DNA from: JBHIBD01 sp046758865
Lineage (GTDB): Bacteria; Planctomycetota; Brocadiia; Brocadiales; Bathyanammoxibiaceae
DNA length: 54,776 bases
Assembly (NCBI GenBank): GCA_046758865.1
Contig: JBHIBD010000005.1
Span: forward strand, 1-54,776
Direction: 5' to 3'
The notes beneath the pieces were generated by a model. That model was not told the DNA's origin. It was given only the letters and a program-made list of their open reading frames with translations, and did not search any database. How positions within the stretch are numbered: position 1 is the stretch's first letter; each line of letters opens with the position of its first letter. Made by a program: the position numbers and the translations under genes. This document shows positions 43,242 to 52,135 of the stretch, piece by piece.

Positions 43242-43760
43242 GTGGAAAAGGTAGGGACAGTACAGGTATATACAGGCGACGGGAAGGGGAAGACCACGGC
43301 CGCTATGGGCCAGGCCATACGCGCCTTGGGACACGGGCACAGGGTACTGGTGGTCCAGTTTCTCAAGGGAAGGCCAAGCGGCGAGGTGAAGGTGTTGGAG
43401 GGTATGGAGAACGTTACCATTGAGCGTTTCGGCTCATCTCGCTTTGTATGCGGTAACCCCACCCCAGAGGACATAGAGCTGGCGAAGAAGGGCTTCGAGA
43501 AGGCGAGAGAAGCCGTGCTCTCCGGTGGGTACGACCTGGTAATCCTTGACGAGATAAATTTACTCATTGATTACAATATGCTGGACGTTAGGCAGGTAGT
43601 GGAACTTATAAGGGAGAGGCCGAAGGGGGTGGAGCTTATTTTAACGGGGCGCAATGCCCATCCACAGGTGGTTGAGGCGGCAGACCTTGTGAGCGAGATA
43701 AGGGCCGTAAAGCATTACTATAAAAAGGGCGTTGGGGCGAGGCCTGGGGTTGAGTACTGA
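43242..43760 (+). CDS. cobO: Cob(I)yrinic acid a,c-diamide adenosyltransferase
   Basis: 172 residues with the P-loop YTGDGKGKTTAA, VQFLKG and DEINLLIDY, as in the CobA/BtuR/CobO family that adds the adenosyl group to cobalamin precursors. It starts at GTG 43242. No cobalamin riboswitch is visible in the 90-nt upstream gap. Overlaps the sir2 start. Confidence 0.9.
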   Translation: MEKVGTVQVYTGDGKGKTTAAMGQAIRALGHGHRVLVVQFLKGRPSGEVKVLEGMENVTIERFGSSRFVCGNPTPEDIELAKKGFEKAREAVLSGGYDLVILDEINLLIDYNMLDVRQVVELIRERPKGVELILTGRNAHPQVVEAADLVSEIRAVKHYYKKGVGARPGVEY

Positions 43761-44520
43761 TAGAGAGATAGAGAAGACTGCCTCTATCATAAAAGGGTCG
43801 CAGGCCATAGTGTCGCTGACCGGGGCGGGTATCAGCACCTCGGCGGGCGTACCCGACTTTCGTAGCCCCGACGAGGGCCTGTGGCAGAAAGACCCCTCTA
43901 AGATGTGGCTCTTTACCGACGCGGGTTTTTCCAGTGACCCCAAGGGTTTTTACGAGTTTGGCAAGAAACTCCTTCCAAGATTTCAGGGTGCGAAACCTAC
44001 CTTGACACACCGTTTCCTCTCGTGGCTTGAGGGAGAGGGCAAACTAAAATGTGTAGTTACTCAAAATATAGACGGACTTCACCAGAAAGCGGGGTCAAAG
44101 AATGTGGTAGAGGTGCACGGTGGCTTGAGTACCGGAAGGTGTACCAATAATATGTGCGCAAAGGAGTTTACCCTGGAGGAGCTAGTAGAAAGAATAGAAG
44201 AGGAACTTCCACCTCAATGTCCTGACTGCCATGCGCTGATTAGGCCCAATATAGTCCTCTTTGGAGAGGCGCTTCCTGAAAGGTCGTATCAGAGGGCCCT
44301 TGAATTCCTAAAGCACTGCGACCTTCTTCTTGTTATGGGCTCTTCCTTAGTAGTTTATCCTGTGGCGGATATGCCTGGAATAGCGCTAGAAAATAGGGCC
44401 AAGCTCATCATAATAAACCTCCAACCTACGCAATACGACGCCCGTGCGGATGTCCTCATCCGCTCACCCCTGGACGTGGCCACTGAGAAGCTCGTAGAGG
44501 TATTAAGGATAACTTTATAG
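43732..44520 (+). CDS. Sir2-family NAD-dependent protein deacylase
   Basis: About 260 residues. NAD-binding GAGISTSAGVPDFRSP, TQNIDGLH and catalytic His in VEVHGG are intact. Zinc site cysteines CTNNMC (spacing x4) and CPDC, then RPNIVLFGE. The start is uncertain: TTG 43732 or TTG 43750, both overlapping cobO. No nearby acetyl-CoA synthetase hints at a target. Confidence 0.87.
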   Translation: MGRGLGLSTDREIEKTASIIKGSQAIVSLTGAGISTSAGVPDFRSPDEGLWQKDPSKMWLFTDAGFSSDPKGFYEFGKKLLPRFQGAKPTLTHRFLSWLEGEGKLKCVVTQNIDGLHQKAGSKNVVEVHGGLSTGRCTNNMCAKEFTLEELVERIEEELPPQCPDCHALIRPNIVLFGEALPERSYQRALEFLKHCDLLLVMGSSLVVYPVADMPGIALENRAKLIIINLQPTQYDARADVLIRSPLDVATEKLVEVLRITL

Positions 44521-44549
44521 GGGTGCTTGCAGGGCGGTATGTAACGGCC

Positions 44550-44578
44550 TTGAAGTTTTACGCCGAATATAATAATAT
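44550..44578 (+). promoter_or_regulatory. Candidate promoter for the glutaredoxin-trxB pair
   Basis: TTGAAG (44550-44555) and TAATAT (44573-44578) are separated by 17 nt in the 108-nt gap before the glutaredoxin-like gene. TATAAT at 44568 is nearer but only 12 nt from the -35, too close. Confidence 0.45.
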
Positions 44579-44628
44579 TCATTTTAAGGACTTTAGTTTT
44601 AGGACACCCTTGTGAGGAGACTATATCC

Positions 44629-44874
44629 ATGGTTGATGTAAAGATATACACTACCCCTACATGCCCCTACTGCATGAAGGCCAAGGAGTATTTCAAGAAG
44701 AGAGGGGTTAAGTGCACGGAATACAACGTGGCTCAAGACAGGGAGGCCCTGCAGGAGATGATAAAACTTAGTGGTGGTAGAAGCGTTCCTGTCATAGCAG
44801 CAGGCGATGAGGTGATGATAGGTTTTGACCAGGAAAGACTTGACAAAATACTTGGAGAAGAAAAGAAAGGTTAG
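44629..44874 (+). CDS. Glutaredoxin-like protein
   Basis: 81 residues with the redox motif TCPYC at residues 10-14 and RSVPVI (cis-Pro). Family members reduce disulfides using glutathione or thioredoxin reductase; with trxB next, NrdH-like use is plausible. GAGGAG lies ahead of ATG 44629. Confidence 0.88.
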   Translation: MVDVKIYTTPTCPYCMKAKEYFKKRGVKCTEYNVAQDREALQEMIKLSGGRSVPVIAAGDEVMIGFDQERLDKILGEEKKG

Positions 44875-44884
44875 GTGTACACCT
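44873..44884. promoter_or_regulatory. 12-bp palindrome at the grx-trxB junction
   Basis: AGGTGTACACCT is self-complementary. It overlaps the stop codon of the glutaredoxin-like gene and covers the only Shine-Dalgarno-like bases of trxB. It could be a regulator site or affect translation; the half-site also occurs at 37826. Confidence 0.3.
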
Positions 44885-44890
44885 TAATCT

Positions 44891-45814
44891 ATGAACCCGG
44901 AACACGAACTGCTGATAATCGGATGCGGCCCTGCTGCGATAACAGCGGCAATTTATGCCGCCCGTAAGAGGATTGATGTTCAGATAGTGAGTGCAGATAT
45001 TGGTGGGCAGGTTGCCACCACTTTTGGGATTGAGAACTATCCAGGTTTCCAATATATAACTGGCCCTGAGCTTGTGGAAAAGCTAAAGGAGCAGATGAAC
45101 CCGTTTGATATAGAGCAGCATATCGGAGAAGAGGTCACAAAGCTTTCCAGGATAGATGGTAATTTTGTGGCTGTCACCAAGTCTGGAAAGGAGCTCTCTG
45201 CTCAATCTGCTGTAATAGCAAGCGGTGCACACCCTCGGGAGTTGGGTGTTCCTGGTGAGGAACGATATCGTGGCAAGGGGGTTAGCTATTGTGCTACTTG
45301 TGATGCGCCCCTCTTTGCGGATGCAACTGTAGCGGTGGTCGGTGGTGGCAATTCTGCGCTTTCTGCTGCGTTTGAACTCTCAAGGATTGCCAGCAAGGTA
45401 TATCTTATCTCCCGCAGGCAATGGAGGGCAAATGAGGCCCCATTGATAGAGGGCGTGAAGGCATCTGCTAATATAGAGCCCATAATAGGTTACGTGGTTG
45501 AACAGATAGTAGGAGAGGAGATGGTCAAGGGGGTTACCATAAAGCCTCGGGAGGGCAACGGCAGAAAGAGCCTGACAATAGACGGCATGTTTATTGAAAT
45601 TGGTTTGAATCCAAACTCAGATTTTGCTAAAGGGCTTGTGGCGATTAACGAGTTTGGAGAAATAATAGTGGACTGCGACACCTCCACTGGGGTCCCAGGT
45701 CTCTTTGCTGCTGGTGATGTTACAAACGTTAAGGATAAACAGATTGTTATTGCCGCTGGCCAAGGTGCTCTGGCAGCCATGGGTGTGTTTGAGTATTTGC
45801 TAAGAAGACGTTAA
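44891..45814 (+). CDS. trxB: Thioredoxin reductase
   Basis: 307 residues. FAD site IIGCGPAAITAA, redox disulfide CATCDAP, NAD(P)H site VVGGGNSALSAAFE followed by SRRQWRA (canonical enzymes have HRRxxxR; Ser replaces the His but both Arg remain), and the C-terminal GLFAAGDVT. NADPH use is therefore likely but not certain. Probably co-transcribed with the glutaredoxin-like gene 16 nt upstream. Confidence 0.9.
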   Translation: MNPEHELLIIGCGPAAITAAIYAARKRIDVQIVSADIGGQVATTFGIENYPGFQYITGPELVEKLKEQMNPFDIEQHIGEEVTKLSRIDGNFVAVTKSGKELSAQSAVIASGAHPRELGVPGEERYRGKGVSYCATCDAPLFADATVAVVGGGNSALSAAFELSRIASKVYLISRRQWRANEAPLIEGVKASANIEPIIGYVVEQIVGEEMVKGVTIKPREGNGRKSLTIDGMFIEIGLNPNSDFAKGLVAINEFGEIIVDCDTSTGVPGLFAAGDVTNVKDKQIVIAAGQGALAAMGVFEYLLRRR

Positions 45815-45879
45815 ATAGTCCTGCCGCAGACGTTGCAGCATATTAATGTTATGAAACTTCTGAAGAAGTAATAATGTAG

Positions 45880-45968
45880 GGACAGGGTCTTTAGACCTGT
45901 CCATAAGCAGATAGACCTGAAGGTCTGTCCCCACGAAGACTTGCTCTCCCCTCCCGTCAAGGGAGGGG
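45880..45968. repeat. Hairpin array, inverted relative of 34287-34463
   Basis: GGACAGG-GTCT/AGACCTGTCC (one bulged G, 45880-45902), AGACCT/AGGTCT (45913-45926) and CCCCTCCC/GGGAGGGG (45948-45968). The last hairpin is the reverse complement of 34287-34307 with one loop change, and the order is mirrored. Confidence 0.65.
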
Positions 45969-46114
45969 AAACAGGAGGCAAACCCATCGAGAGAGGAAAA
46001 AACACTGGTAGAAGCCCCTGAAAAAGTGTATGCCACTGCGCTGTCCCATTAAGGCATGGGGCACAAACCTTTAATTCCAGAAATTGTATCCTTATGAGAT
46101 GTTACTACTTACAT

Positions 46115-46141
46115 GTCATTCCGCACTAGATGCGGAATGAC
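46115..46141. repeat. Perfect 11-bp hairpin
   Basis: GTCATTCCGCA (46115-46125) and TGCGGAATGAC (46131-46141) around CTAGA. No T tract follows, so it is a palindromic repeat and not a terminator. Confidence 0.6.
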
Positions 46142-46172
46142 GCTGCGTTTTCTGACTTGTGCAGAGGTCTCT

Positions 46173-46230
46173 GGTAGACAACGACCTTTATGGTCGTTGA
46201 TTTTCAACGAAGTAAACTTCGTTGTCTACC
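46173..46230. repeat. 58-bp double-hairpin palindromic element
   Basis: Outer arms GGTAGACAACGA and TCGTTGTCTACC flank two hairpins: CAACGACC/GGTCGTTG (46179-46199) and CAACGAAG/CTTCGTTG (46205-46224). An inverted copy starts at 54724 and runs off the window. Compact and gene-free, it is like a REP/BIME unit or a tiny MITE. Confidence 0.75.
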
Positions 46231-46431
46231 TGCTGCGTAAGTCATTCTGAGCGAAGCGAAGTCATGCCATAGGCAGATTCACCTCTGGCGAAAATCTCTA
46301 AAACACAAATTCTTTTCGCCTTAGCGGATTTCACTCCTTCAGAATGATCCGCATGAGGCGCATGCGGGGTTTCTCAGAGGTTTCATTATCTCCTTTTGGT
46401 TTTTTTCCTATTGTGAAGGAACTTTTTTGTG

Positions 46432-49400
46432 ATGAAGATGCGGGATACTCATTCGCTTGAATTAAGGGACATAGTGCTGGGAGAAAAGATGGAGGAGTCC
46501 AGGATGTCCTCCATTCTCAGAGGCTGTGGATTTCAAGATACGAGACTTGCCCACAGGAATCTGAGGGCCCTCGCCGGAAACCGGCCACAGGGCGAACTCT
46601 TCCTGGAAATATTGCCTGTCTTTATGGACGCGTTGAGGGATTGCCCGGACCCTGATGCGGCCCTAAACAATATGGAGAGATTTAGTGAGGCCTGCTACAG
46701 CAGGATGAACCTGTATTCCTACCTGAGGCAAAATCCCTTGTCCATTTATATACTGGTAGGCCTGTTCGGTTCCAGTCAGTCATTTTCTAATACCCTGATT
46801 CGTAACCCGGAATACTTTTATTGGCTCTCGGGCCTCGATGAGAAAAAGAGGTTCAAGGGCAAGGACGAGCTGAGGAAGGAATTATTTTCTGAGTTGGAGA
46901 CGCTTCGGTCGTTTGATAGAAGGCTCAACACCCTACGAAGGTTTAAGCGGAGAGAGCTACTGCGAATAGGCCACCTTGATTTGGTGCTTGGTGTCTCACT
47001 TGTCTCTGTTACGAGGGCAATTTCAGACCTTGCAGAGGTAGAGCTACAGGCGGCCCTACGGGTTGCCCATGAGGAATTGAGGCAGAGGTATGGGATAGAG
47101 GAAAAAGACCCTGAGAAGATAGGTTTTATAGTCGTTGCCCTGGGTAAGCTGGGGGGTGAGGAGCTAAACTACAGCTCTGACATCGATATAATCTTTGTGT
47201 ATACCCCTGAGGGCCTGGGGCTGAAGGAAGCAGTCCCCACGGAATATTATCACAAGCTGGCAGAGCAGGTGGTATATTCACTAAGGACGAATACCAGCGA
47301 GGGTTACGTTTTCAGGGTCGATACCCGCCTTAGGCCGGAGGGGCGCTTTGGTCCCTTGGTAAGGTCACTTAATGCCTACTACAATTACTACCAGACCTCT
47401 GGCAGCACCTGGGAGAGGCAGGCTTTGATAAAGGCCAGGCCTGTGGCAGGGGATTTGAGCCTGGGTAAGGCATTTATAGAGAGTATCACGCCCTTTGTGT
47501 ATCAGAGATTCTTGAGGCTGGCTGAGATAAACGAGATAAAGGGGTTGAAGAGAAGGATGGAGGAGATGGTTGAGAAAAAGGGTGAGGCACACCTGGAGGT
47601 AAAATCGGGGTATGGGGGCATTAGAGATGTGGAATTTACGGTACAGTTCCTGCAGCTATTCCATGGGGGGCAGCATCCAGAGGTTAGGCATCACAACACC
47701 CTCCACTCCCTGGAGCTATTGGAGAAGGCAAGATGTCTTGAGTCCTACGAAAGGAAATCCCTGGAGGAGAGTTATGTATTTCTTAGGACGCTGGAGCATC
47801 GTCTCCAGACCATGCATGAGCTGAAGGTCCACAAGTTCTCTCCTGATATCGAAGAGCAGCGGAAACTTGCATTGAGGATGGGGTTTCGTGACACAAGATT
47901 GGCCGCGGCGCAGACAAGATTTCAGAAAGAACTGAGTAAGCATACAAAGAGGGCGAACCGTATACTCAACGACCTGTTCCACAATCTCTTCGGCAGGGAG
48001 GACGAGAGGTCTGCGCCAGAGGTGAACCTGATTCTGGACCCTGAGCATACAGACGAGCAGATGGAGAGTATGCTTACAAGATACAATTTTAAAGACCTGT
48101 CCAAGGCCCACCGCAACATAGACCTGCTTTCCAGGGAAACCCCTCCTCTTCATGATTCTCCCAGGACAAGGGCCTTCTTTGCCAGCATAGCATCCTCTCT
48201 CCTATCCATGCTTCGACAGGCTCCAGACCCTGATATGGCACTAAACAATTTGGAGCGTTGTACGGCCTCACTTGGCGCTAAGACCATCTTCTTCCAGATG
48301 CTTTCAGAAAATCCACAGGCCCTGGAGGTGTTTGTCGACCTGTGTGCGTGGAGTCAATTCCTGTCGGATATACTTATAAAGAATCCAGGCATGCTTGACC
48401 AGCTCATTGATTCCCTGATTATTGGTGAACACAAGGATACATGGCAGATGGTCAGCGAGCTCTCTTCCCTGATGGTGAACGCCCCGGATAAATTACGTTG
48501 CCTTCACGGGTACAAGAACCAGGAAATCCTGCGCATCGGGGTCAGGGATATACTGGGTAAGGCCGATATACGCACCACTATGGAAGACCTTTCAGGGCTA
48601 GCAGAGGCCATTCTCGTAAACGCCTTTCGCATGTGCTCGGATGGAGTTGAGTGGGAGGGTGGCGCCCCTTCCTTTGGTGTCCTTGCCATGGGCAAACTGG
48701 GTGGCAGGGAGATGAGTTACAGTTCAGACCTTGACGTGGTCTTTGTTTATAGGGAGGCAGAAAGGTCAAGGGTTGGGGTGTCGAACCAGCTTGCCGAGGT
48801 CTCGCACAGGTTGATGAAGGTCTTGGGAGAAATGACCGAATGGGGGACGCTGTACAGGATAGATACCAGACTTAGGCCGGAGGGCAGGGGCGGGATATTG
48901 GTAACGTCTCTGGAAAATTTTAGAAAGTATTACAGCAGTGAAGCGAAGCTGTGGGAGAAACAGGCCCTTACAAAGGCCAGGTGGATGGCGGGTGACGAGG
49001 GGCTTGGAAGGGAGATAATGGAGGCAGTGGAAGACTGTCTCTATACCAGAGAGTGGCGGCCGGAGATGATCAAGGATATAGGTGAGATGAGGGAGCGCAT
49101 GGAGCAGTCCACCACAGGAAAAGATATTAAGAGAGGGTTTGGTGGGATTGTTGATATAGAGTTTGTTGTGCAACTTCTTCAACTTAAATACGGTAGAGAT
49201 TATCCTAACATACGTGCCACAAACACCTTGAAGGCACTCCACAACATATATAACTCTCATCTCATGGAGGAGAGGCATTATAGGCCCCTTGTATCTGCAT
49301 ACGAATTCCTCAGGAGAGTGGAGAGCCGTCTGCGCATAGTACATGACATTACCCAAGACAAACTGCCTGAGTCACATGAGGCCTTAAGTAAGCTGGCCAA

Positions 49401-49533
49401 GAGATTGGGCTACTCCCCAGATGAATCCCCTCCACCAGCAGAGAGGCTCCTTAGAGATAATGAGGCCCACACCACCCTTACCCGCAGGATTTTTAGGGAG
49501 ATACTGGTTAAAGAGGGTGGTGCTACTGCTTGA
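46432..49533 (+). CDS. glnE: Bifunctional glutamine synthetase adenylyltransferase/deadenylase
   Basis: 1033 residues. Two nucleotidyltransferase modules in tandem, each with the signature ALGKLGGEELNYSSDIDI (about residue 240) and MGKLGGREMSYSSDLDV (about residue 750), and each followed by RVDTRLRPEGR / RIDTRLRPEGRGG. Full-length GlnE adds and removes AMP on glutamine synthetase under PII control. No glnA or glnB is in this window. ATG 46432 is chosen over GTG 46429. Confidence 0.93.
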   Translation: MKMRDTHSLELRDIVLGEKMEESRMSSILRGCGFQDTRLAHRNLRALAGNRPQGELFLEILPVFMDALRDCPDPDAALNNMERFSEACYSRMNLYSYLRQNPLSIYILVGLFGSSQSFSNTLIRNPEYFYWLSGLDEKKRFKGKDELRKELFSELETLRSFDRRLNTLRRFKRRELLRIGHLDLVLGVSLVSVTRAISDLAEVELQAALRVAHEELRQRYGIEEKDPEKIGFIVVALGKLGGEELNYSSDIDIIFVYTPEGLGLKEAVPTEYYHKLAEQVVYSLRTNTSEGYVFRVDTRLRPEGRFGPLVRSLNAYYNYYQTSGSTWERQALIKARPVAGDLSLGKAFIESITPFVYQRFLRLAEINEIKGLKRRMEEMVEKKGEAHLEVKSGYGGIRDVEFTVQFLQLFHGGQHPEVRHHNTLHSLELLEKARCLESYERKSLEESYVFLRTLEHRLQTMHELKVHKFSPDIEEQRKLALRMGFRDTRLAAAQTRFQKELSKHTKRANRILNDLFHNLFGREDERSAPEVNLILDPEHTDEQMESMLTRYNFKDLSKAHRNIDLLSRETPPLHDSPRTRAFFASIASSLLSMLRQAPDPDMALNNLERCTASLGAKTIFFQMLSENPQALEVFVDLCAWSQFLSDILIKNPGMLDQLIDSLIIGEHKDTWQMVSELSSLMVNAPDKLRCLHGYKNQEILRIGVRDILGKADIRTTMEDLSGLAEAILVNAFRMCSDGVEWEGGAPSFGVLAMGKLGGREMSYSSDLDVVFVYREAERSRVGVSNQLAEVSHRLMKVLGEMTEWGTLYRIDTRLRPEGRGGILVTSLENFRKYYSSEAKLWEKQALTKARWMAGDEGLGREIMEAVEDCLYTREWRPEMIKDIGEMRERMEQSTTGKDIKRGFGGIVDIEFVVQLLQLKYGRDYPNIRATNTLKALHNIYNSHLMEERHYRPLVSAYEFLRRVESRLRIVHDITQDKLPESHEALSKLAKRLGYSPDESPPPAERLLRDNEAHTTLTRRIFREILVKEGGATA

Positions 49534-50131
49534 GGCCGGAGGTTAATTCCTCAATTGGTACGACCCCAGCCAGGACCATGGCCATCAATATACCCCATAT
49601 GATAAATGCCGGTAGTATCGGGGCTGCTATGGCCCTGGTACTTGATAGGCTATGGACTAGCTTTCCTCCCAGCATTATAAGCACCAGAGTGTAGATGGTG
49701 GAAACGTACTGCCCCACCGACGGTATTATGGTTAAGAGGTTGGCTATAGAGCTGTATGCAAATATCCTGAAGGTGGCCTCGTAGCCGCCCGCGCCCTTCA
49801 GCAACTTGAATGAGCCGTGAAGAATAAGGGACCCTATAAGGAGACCAAATACCCAGAGGGCACCGAGCACAGGGGCCTTCTTTAGTGCGTCAGTTATTGA
49901 CTCACCCTCAGATTCCTGTCCAGTGGGATAGGGAAGCCCAGAAGCAACAAGGACCAGATTATAACTGAGAACTATGAAAAAGATGGCCAGAGAGAAGAGA
50001 AGTGGCTGGACATAACCGCCTGTTACCGGCATGTCCTTGAAAAAACTGTGCGGTCTTAATGCCACCCCCCTGCCGGTCTTAACGAGTCCTTCTATGAAAC
50101 CATAGAGGCCTTCTTGCCTTTCGTCAGACAT
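49523..50131 (-). CDS. Yip1-family membrane protein
   Basis: 202 residues with about five membrane helices (LLFSLAIFFIVLSYNLVL, LGALWVFGLLIGSLI, IANLLTIIPSVG, TLVLIMLGG, PAFIIWGILMAMV). The FKDMPVTGG entry and GYEATFRIFAYSS segment fit Yip1/YIF1-domain proteins. Function in bacteria is unknown; planctomycete internal membranes make it of interest. It overlaps the glnE end tail-to-tail by 11 nt and follows plsC by 2 nt. Confidence 0.7.
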   Translation of the reverse strand: MSDERQEGLYGFIEGLVKTGRGVALRPHSFFKDMPVTGGYVQPLLFSLAIFFIVLSYNLVLVASGLPYPTGQESEGESITDALKKAPVLGALWVFGLLIGSLILHGSFKLLKGAGGYEATFRIFAYSSIANLLTIIPSVGQYVSTIYTLVLIMLGGKLVHSLSSTRAIAAPILPAFIIWGILMAMVLAGVVPIEELTSGLKQ

Positions 50132-50133
50132 GA

Positions 50134-50901
50134 CTAGCCCTCTCCTACACCCTTCATCAAATCTGCAACCGCCTGCCTTAGCCTGTCTACGGACTCGACA
50201 GATTCCTCCTTGGTCATCTTATCTACCCTGGGGAACTCAATTGGTTTACCGAACCTCACCCTTATCTCACGATTTGCCGGATGAGGGAGCCACTCACCCT
50301 TGGGCAGGAAGTTACGGCTACCGATTATGCACATCGGTACCACCTTTCTTCCCGCCTTCAGCACGATAACAGAGGTGCCCCGCTTAAAGGGTCCAAGCCT
50401 GCCGTTCGGGCTCCTCGTACCCTCAGGAAAGACCAGGAGAGATTTTCCTCCCCTGGCCTTCTTGACCGCCTTAATCAGTGTTGCGTAAGACCTTCGTTCC
50501 TCATCGCGCGGCAGGGAAATGTGTTCCGCAGTTACCATGTAACTACCCACCACGGGGACATTGAAGACCTCCTCCCTGGAGATAAAACAGAAGTTTTGTG
50601 GAATGAAACCAAAGGCGACGTATATGTCGAAAAAGCTCTGGTGGTTGCTTACGAATATAACCGGCTCACCCTTGGGTATATTTTCTATCCCTTTCACCAC
50701 CGCATGTATGCCCAGTCCCGTTGCAGTCAGCCGTGCTCCCAGTCTGCAGAAGGTGTTATATATGTGCTCCTTACGCCTGCTCCCTATAGAGGTAAGGGCT
50801 GCAAAGAAGTAGCCGATGAGCCAGATACCGGCAACAATAATCCATGCGTACACAAGGTAAATTAGCCTGAAGGGCTTGCTTCGTAGTATGTTTGCAGACA
50901 T
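50134..50901 (-). CDS. plsC: 1-acyl-sn-glycerol-3-phosphate acyltransferase
   Basis: 255 residues from ATG (- strand 50901), preceded by AGAGGA at 9 nt; a TTG 16 codons earlier is less likely. The acyltransferase motifs NHQSFFD, FPEGTRSPNG and the upstream hydrophobic anchor (YLVYAWIIVAGIWLIGYFF) are clear. It makes phosphatidic acid at the membrane. Shares a transcript with the Yip1-like gene. Confidence 0.88.
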   Translation of the reverse strand: MSANILRSKPFRLIYLVYAWIIVAGIWLIGYFFAALTSIGSRRKEHIYNTFCRLGARLTATGLGIHAVVKGIENIPKGEPVIFVSNHQSFFDIYVAFGFIPQNFCFISREEVFNVPVVGSYMVTAEHISLPRDEERRSYATLIKAVKKARGGKSLLVFPEGTRSPNGRLGPFKRGTSVIVLKAGRKVVPMCIIGSRNFLPKGEWLPHPANREIRVRFGKPIEFPRVDKMTKEESVESVDRLRQAVADLMKGVGEG

Positions 50902-51202
50902 TTTGGCAATTCCTCTAGCGAATATATCACCCGCAACAATGTCTGTCAAACGAATCTAAATCTATTATGTGGAATACTGGGAATGAGTTATGCCCCTACA
51001 CGGTAGTTGCCTGATTCATCAGGCATTCGCCCCATAAATGGGGCAACTACAAAAACATACTTTCGTGTTTTGGGGCTTTTATGTAAGGGGTAGGTCAAGG
51101 CCATCCCGTGTCAAGAAGTCTTCTTAGTTACCTCACCATAGCGAGCTTGCACTTCTCCAGAAAAATGATAAGCTGTTGATGTTGCTGGCGAAAGGAGAGA
51201 CG
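50902..51202. other. Intergenic region before the sugar ABC operon
   Basis: About 300 nt between divergent genes. It contains the cruciform-like element at 51003-51050. No clean promoter pair is seen for the ABC genes; a TTGCAC at 51147 lacks a well-spaced -10. Confidence 0.45.
51003..51050. repeat. Cruciform-like double hairpin
   Basis: Outer arms GTAGTTGC (51003-51010) and GCAACTAC (51043-51050) enclose CCTGAT/ATCAGG (51010-51023) and GCCCCA/TGGGGC (51029-51044). It has the same plan as the 46173 element but different sequence. Confidence 0.6.
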
Positions 51203-52135
51203 ATGAAGAAGACCTTACTCGTGTTGGCACTAATCTCAATAGCTTTGCTTTTTAGTGGGGCAAAGAAGAAAGAATACTATGTAGGTGTCACGCTTCTGAC
51301 CAGGGACGTGTTCTATCAGCAGCTTGAGGAAGGGCTTAAGGAGGAGGCCAAGGCCAGCGGCGTCACGCTGAGAATCCAATCCGCCGAGAAGGACCTTAAC
51401 ACACAGACCTCGCAGATAGAGAACTTTATTACGCAGAGGGTGGATGCGCTGGTAATCTGCCCGGTGGATTCCATAGGCGTTGGTGCCGCTATAGAAAGGG
51501 CAAACAAGAGGGGTATTCCGGTCTTCACCGCCGATATACGCTCAGAAGAGGGCAAGGTGGTTTGTCATATAGCCTCCGACAATCACCAGGGCGGTGCACT
51601 GGCGGGTGAGTACCTGGCCAAGATGTTAGGGGGTCAGGGTGAGGTGGCCATAATAGACCACCCCGAGGTGGCATCGGTCCAGGAGAGGGTAAGGGGCTTC
51701 AAGGACGCAGTTAAAAACCATCCCGAAATGAAGATAGTTGACCAGCCATCGGCCCAGGGGGATAGGGACAGGGCCATGGTGGTGATGCAAAATATGTTAC
51801 TATCTCATCCTGATGTGAAGGGGATATTTGCGGTAAATGATAACTGCGCCCTGGGCGCACTGGCAGCGCTTGAAGCTGCAGGACGGCAGGACATTGTTAT
51901 AGTGGGTTTTGACGCCACACCAGAGGCGCAGCAGGCCATAAAAAAGGGCGGTGCCCTTAAGGCAGACGTGATACAGTATCCAATCGCTATAGGTAAAACT
52001 ACTATACAGACCATAATGAGACATCTCGATGGACAGAAAGTGCCCTTAGAGATACCCATAGACACGGGTATAGTAGACAAAGAGAGCTTAGAAAAGGTAG
52101 CGAGTCCTGTCCATGCCGCAGCCACAAGCAAATAG
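51203..52135 (+). CDS. Sugar ABC transporter substrate-binding protein (ribose type)
   Basis: 310 residues from ATG 51203 with AAAGGAGAG just upstream. A signal peptide (TLLVLALISIALLFSGA, no lipobox Cys) leads into a periplasmic-binding-protein fold: VDALVICPVDSIGVGAAIE, GIPVFTADI, KGIFAVNDNCALGALAALEA, IVGFDATPE. Specificity (ribose, xylose or other) cannot be read. It overlaps the ATPase gene by 23 nt. Confidence 0.88.
   Translation: MKKTLLVLALISIALLFSGAKKKEYYVGVTLLTRDVFYQQLEEGLKEEAKASGVTLRIQSAEKDLNTQTSQIENFITQRVDALVICPVDSIGVGAAIERANKRGIPVFTADIRSEEGKVVCHIASDNHQGGALAGEYLAKMLGGQGEVAIIDHPEVASVQERVRGFKDAVKNHPEMKIVDQPSAQGDRDRAMVVMQNMLLSHPDVKGIFAVNDNCALGALAALEAAGRQDIVIVGFDATPEAQQAIKKGGALKADVIQYPIAIGKTTIQTIMRHLDGQKVPLEIPIDTGIVDKESLEKVASPVHAAATSK

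Larger units (their letters stand above)
45815..46428. other. Long repeat-rich intergenic region
   Basis: About 610 nt without a gene. Contains, in order, a hairpin array related to that at 34.3-34.5 kb (45880-45968), the GTCATTCCGCA/TGCGGAATGAC hairpin (46115-46141), the double-hairpin element (46173-46230), and a segment bounded by TCATTCTGA (46242-46250) and TCAGAATGA (46339-46347) that includes 16 nt shared with the rpsJ-rplC spacer. Confidence 0.7.

Noticed and set aside
44568..44573. Perfect TATAAT as -10 for the glutaredoxin-like gene
   Set aside because: Only 12 nt from the best -35 candidate; TAATAT at 17-nt spacing fits better.
46115..46141. Intrinsic terminator for trxB
   Set aside because: The hairpin lacks a T tract and is 300 nt downstream of the gene.
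50281..50865. A 194-codon open frame on the + strand
   Set aside because: It lies wholly antisense to plsC, whose motifs NHQSFFD and FPEGTRSPNG prove the - strand is coding; the translated + product has no family features.
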